From an uncultured Erysipelotrichaceae bacterium (GTDB taxonomy: Bacteria > Bacillota_I > Bacilli_A > Erysipelotrichales > Coprobacillaceae): a stretch of DNA of 14,719 nucleotides. The DNA is taken from positions 1-14,719 of the forward strand of contig UQVG01000017.1 in the NCBI GenBank assembly GCA_900544435.1, read 5' to 3'. Made by a program: the position numbers and the translations under genes. The notes beneath the pieces are model-generated. The model was given only the letters and a program-made list of their open reading frames with translations, searched no databases and was not told where the DNA came from. This document shows positions 13,151-14,719 of this stretch, piece by piece; position 1 is the stretch's first letter; each line of letters starts with the position of its first letter.

Positions 13151-14581
13151 ATCTTTTTTATCTAAAACATATCCATGATCCATTGGCCCTTGCCCTTGTC
13201 CTAAATCAAGCATTGCTGCAAGTGCTCCTGAAATATAATCCTTAGCCTTTTTAACAGCATTTTCCAAATTTTCACCTCGTGCTAAATAAGAAGCAATCGC
13301 ACTTGATAAAGTACATCCCGTACCATGAGTATTATTGTTATTAATACGTTTTCCTTTAAACCATTGATAATTACCTTCTTTGTAAAGCAAATCATTGGCA
13401 TCATTGATTTGATGTCCACCTTTAAGTAATACTGCACAATGATAATGATCCCCAATATACTTAGCTGCTGTTAACATTTCTTCTTCATTATTAATTTTTA
13501 ATCCTGATAAAACTTCTGCTTCAGGAATATTTGGTGTTAAAACCGTTGCTAGTGGAAAAAGATTTTCTTTTAACGTATCAATTGCTTCATCACTAATAAG
13601 TTTTGCTCCACTTGTAGCAACCATCACAGGATCAACAACAATATTACGTGCATGATATTGTTTTAACTTTTCACTAATAGATAAAATGACTTCTTTTTGA
13701 GAAACCATTCCAATTTTAACAGCCATTGGATAAATATCTGTAAACACACTATCCATTTGACTAGCCACAAAGGAAGCATCTACATCGTAGATAGCATCCA
13801 CTCCTGTGGTATTTTGAGCCGTTAATGCTGCAATAACTGACATAGCATAAACACGATTAGCAAGCATTGTTTTTAAATCTGCTTGAATTCCTGCACCTCC
13901 ACTACTATCACTTCCTGCAATTGTAAGACAAGTTGGCATTTTGTTAGAGACAACTCTTTGAATTTTATCTTTTAACATACAACTTGCTTTTTGGATATCA
14001 TCACTTCCAAAGATACTTGAAACGATAGCAACACCATCAATAGCAACACCCATAAATTCTAAGATATTCACTTGATTAATACCACCAATGGCAACCACAG
14101 GAATATCAACTTTTTGACAAATTTCATTTAATGTATCCATTGAAATATTTTGTGCATCATCTTTTGTTTGAGTTGTAAAAATAGCTCCGACACCTAAATA
14201 ATCAGCCCCATTTTCTAAAGCTATTTTCGCTTCTTCATAATTATGTGCAGATACACCAATAATTTTATCTTCACCTAACATTTTTCTTGCTTCTTTTAAA
14301 TTCAAATCATCTTGTCCAATATGAACACCATCTGCATTAATTTCTTTACACAATTCAACATCATCATTAATAATCAAAGGAACATGATATTTTTGACACA
14401 CACTTTGAACATCCAATGCTTCTTGTTTAAATGCTTCATGTGTCATTTCTTTTTCTCTTAGTTGAATCATTGTTACACCACCAAGAATGGCTTCTTCAAC
14501 TAATTCTGACATTTTTCTTCCTTTTAAATATTTTGAGTCTGTTACTCCATACAACAATAAATCTTCTTTATTTAATTTCAT
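13148..14581 (-). CDS. ThiE-ThiD fusion: thiamine phosphate synthase plus HMP(-P) kinase
   Basis: The 477-residue bifunctional enzyme of cytoplasmic thiamine synthesis. Residues 1-~208 are ThiE: LYGVTDSKYL, MIQLREK, LIINDDVELCKEINADGVHIGQDDL, GVSAHNYEEA, YLGVGAIFTTQTK, VVAIGGIN and GVAIVSSIF. Residues ~216-477 are ThiD: CLTIAGSDSSGGAGIQAD, NIVVDPVMVATSGAKL, LTPNIPEAE, LLKGGH and NTHGTGCTLSSAIASYLA with the catalytic-loop C423. The linker is only about 8 residues. ThiD makes HMP-PP from HMP, and ThiE joins it to the thiazole phosphate. Both domains look intact. The ATG at 14581 has AAGAAGGA 7 bases upstream, whereas the in-frame TTG at 14584 is too close to it. A TPP riboswitch upstream controls expression. 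No other thiamine gene is visible downstream; malic enzyme follows. Confidence 0.95.
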   Translation of the reverse strand: MKLNKEDLLLYGVTDSKYLKGRKMSELVEEAILGGVTMIQLREKEMTHEAFKQEALDVQSVCQKYHVPLIINDDVELCKEINADGVHIGQDDLNLKEARKMLGEDKIIGVSAHNYEEAKIALENGADYLGVGAIFTTQTKDDAQNISMDTLNEICQKVDIPVVAIGGINQVNILEFMGVAIDGVAIVSSIFGSDDIQKASCMLKDKIQRVVSNKMPTCLTIAGSDSSGGAGIQADLKTMLANRVYAMSVIAALTAQNTTGVDAIYDVDASFVASQMDSVFTDIYPMAVKIGMVSQKEVILSISEKLKQYHARNIVVDPVMVATSGAKLISDEAIDTLKENLFPLATVLTPNIPEAEVLSGLKINNEEEMLTAAKYIGDHYHCAVLLKGGHQINDANDLLYKEGNYQWFKGKRINNNNTHGTGCTLSSAIASYLARGENLENAVKKAKDYISGALAAMLDLGQGQGPMDHGYVLDKKD

Positions 14582-14608
14582 CAAATTTCCTTCTTTCCTT
14601 ACAATATT

Positions 14609-14634
14609 CTTTTTATTTCCCTGGAAATAAAAAG
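14609..14634. repeat. Perfect palindrome, 12-bp arms and 2-base centre
   Basis: CTTTTTATTTCC (14609-14620) and GGAAATAAAAAG (14623-14634) flank CT. On the minus-strand mRNA it lies between the riboswitch terminator and the thiED ribosome site, and its first arm includes the terminator T run. It could form an 11-bp hairpin in transcripts that read through. Confidence 0.7.
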
Positions 14635-14652
14635 AGAGTCCTGTTGAACTCT
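14629..14652 (-). terminator. Riboswitch-controlled terminator before thiED
   Basis: On the minus strand AGAGTTC, loop AACA and GGACTCT form a 7-bp stem (one G-U pair, 14652-14635) followed by CTTTTT. It lies about 13 bases after the riboswitch and before the start codon, as expected for a TPP OFF switch acting by transcription termination. Confidence 0.75.
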
Positions 14653-14664
14653 GTTAACGTTTAT

Positions 14665-14719
14665 ATCTCCTACGTTGGCATTATCCAAATCAGGTTATGG
14701 GTCTAAGTCTATCCTTACT
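14665..14719 (-). promoter_or_regulatory. TPP riboswitch (THI element), 3' part
   Basis: The minus strand reads ACCTGATTTGGATAATGCC followed by AACGTAGGAGA, matching the conserved 3' half of the thiamine pyrophosphate aptamer (ACCTGAT-TGGATAATGCCAGCGTAGGGA). The 5' strand of P1 and the CTGAGA half lie beyond the window edge. When TPP is bound, the downstream terminator should form and thiED be switched off. Confidence 0.93.

Noticed and set aside
14431..14706. 91-codon plus-strand frame over the riboswitch and thiED start
   Set aside because: It is leucine-rich because it is antisense to an AT-rich gene and the TPP aptamer, and it has no ribosome site.
1..14719. CRISPR array or toxin-antitoxin pair
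   Set aside because: No regularly spaced repeats of 24-40 bases and no overlapping small gene pair with known toxin or antitoxin features were seen.

Overview
The window is AT-rich, Gram-positive-type DNA with strong Shine-Dalgarno sites, short intergenic gaps, hairpin-plus-T terminators, a TPP riboswitch and a DegV/FakB protein. It fits a low-GC Firmicute, most likely a gut Erysipelotrichia/Coprobacillaceae-type organism. That placement is inferred from gene style, not from a marker gene. Most of the window is ordinary housekeeping chromosome, interrupted by two complete insertion sequences and one unusual accessory gene.

Left end (1-2800): a ROK-family repressor runs off the left edge. Next comes a 535-residue protein in which four membrane helices are joined to the HNH (DUF1524) and DUF4268-like C-terminal half of a GmrSD-type (DUF262/DUF1524) restriction protein, with no DUF262 domain. 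A GNAT acetyltransferase follows. The HNH and GNAT genes lie directly downstream of the 3' end of tRNA-His(GTG), a common place for accessory cargo.

2800-6600: tRNA-His is divergent from a two-gene operon (SAM methyltransferase and esterase). This operon converges on a MIF-type tautomerase gene through a shared bidirectional terminator. An IS1595-like element with 28-bp inverted repeats and a target duplication sits in what was the divergent promoter region between the tautomerase and a cold-shock gene. The cold-shock gene has a long structured leader.

6600-10080: on the minus strand are a membrane-anchored L,D-transpeptidase (cell-wall cross-linking), a HAD hydrolase and thioredoxin. A DegV/FakB fatty-acid-binding protein is divergent from thioredoxin.

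10080-11950: an IS1182-like element fills the whole gap between the stop codons of degV and of a convergent malic enzyme gene. Each end carries an inward-pointing terminator, and these now appear to serve as the 3' ends of the two host genes.

11950-14719: malic enzyme lies downstream of a ThiE-ThiD fusion gene for thiamine phosphate synthesis. The fusion is controlled by a TPP riboswitch whose 5' part is beyond the right edge. Between the riboswitch terminator and the start codon is a perfect 12-bp-arm palindrome. The least conventional content is the membrane-HNH fusion. I did not find a complete new multi-gene system.
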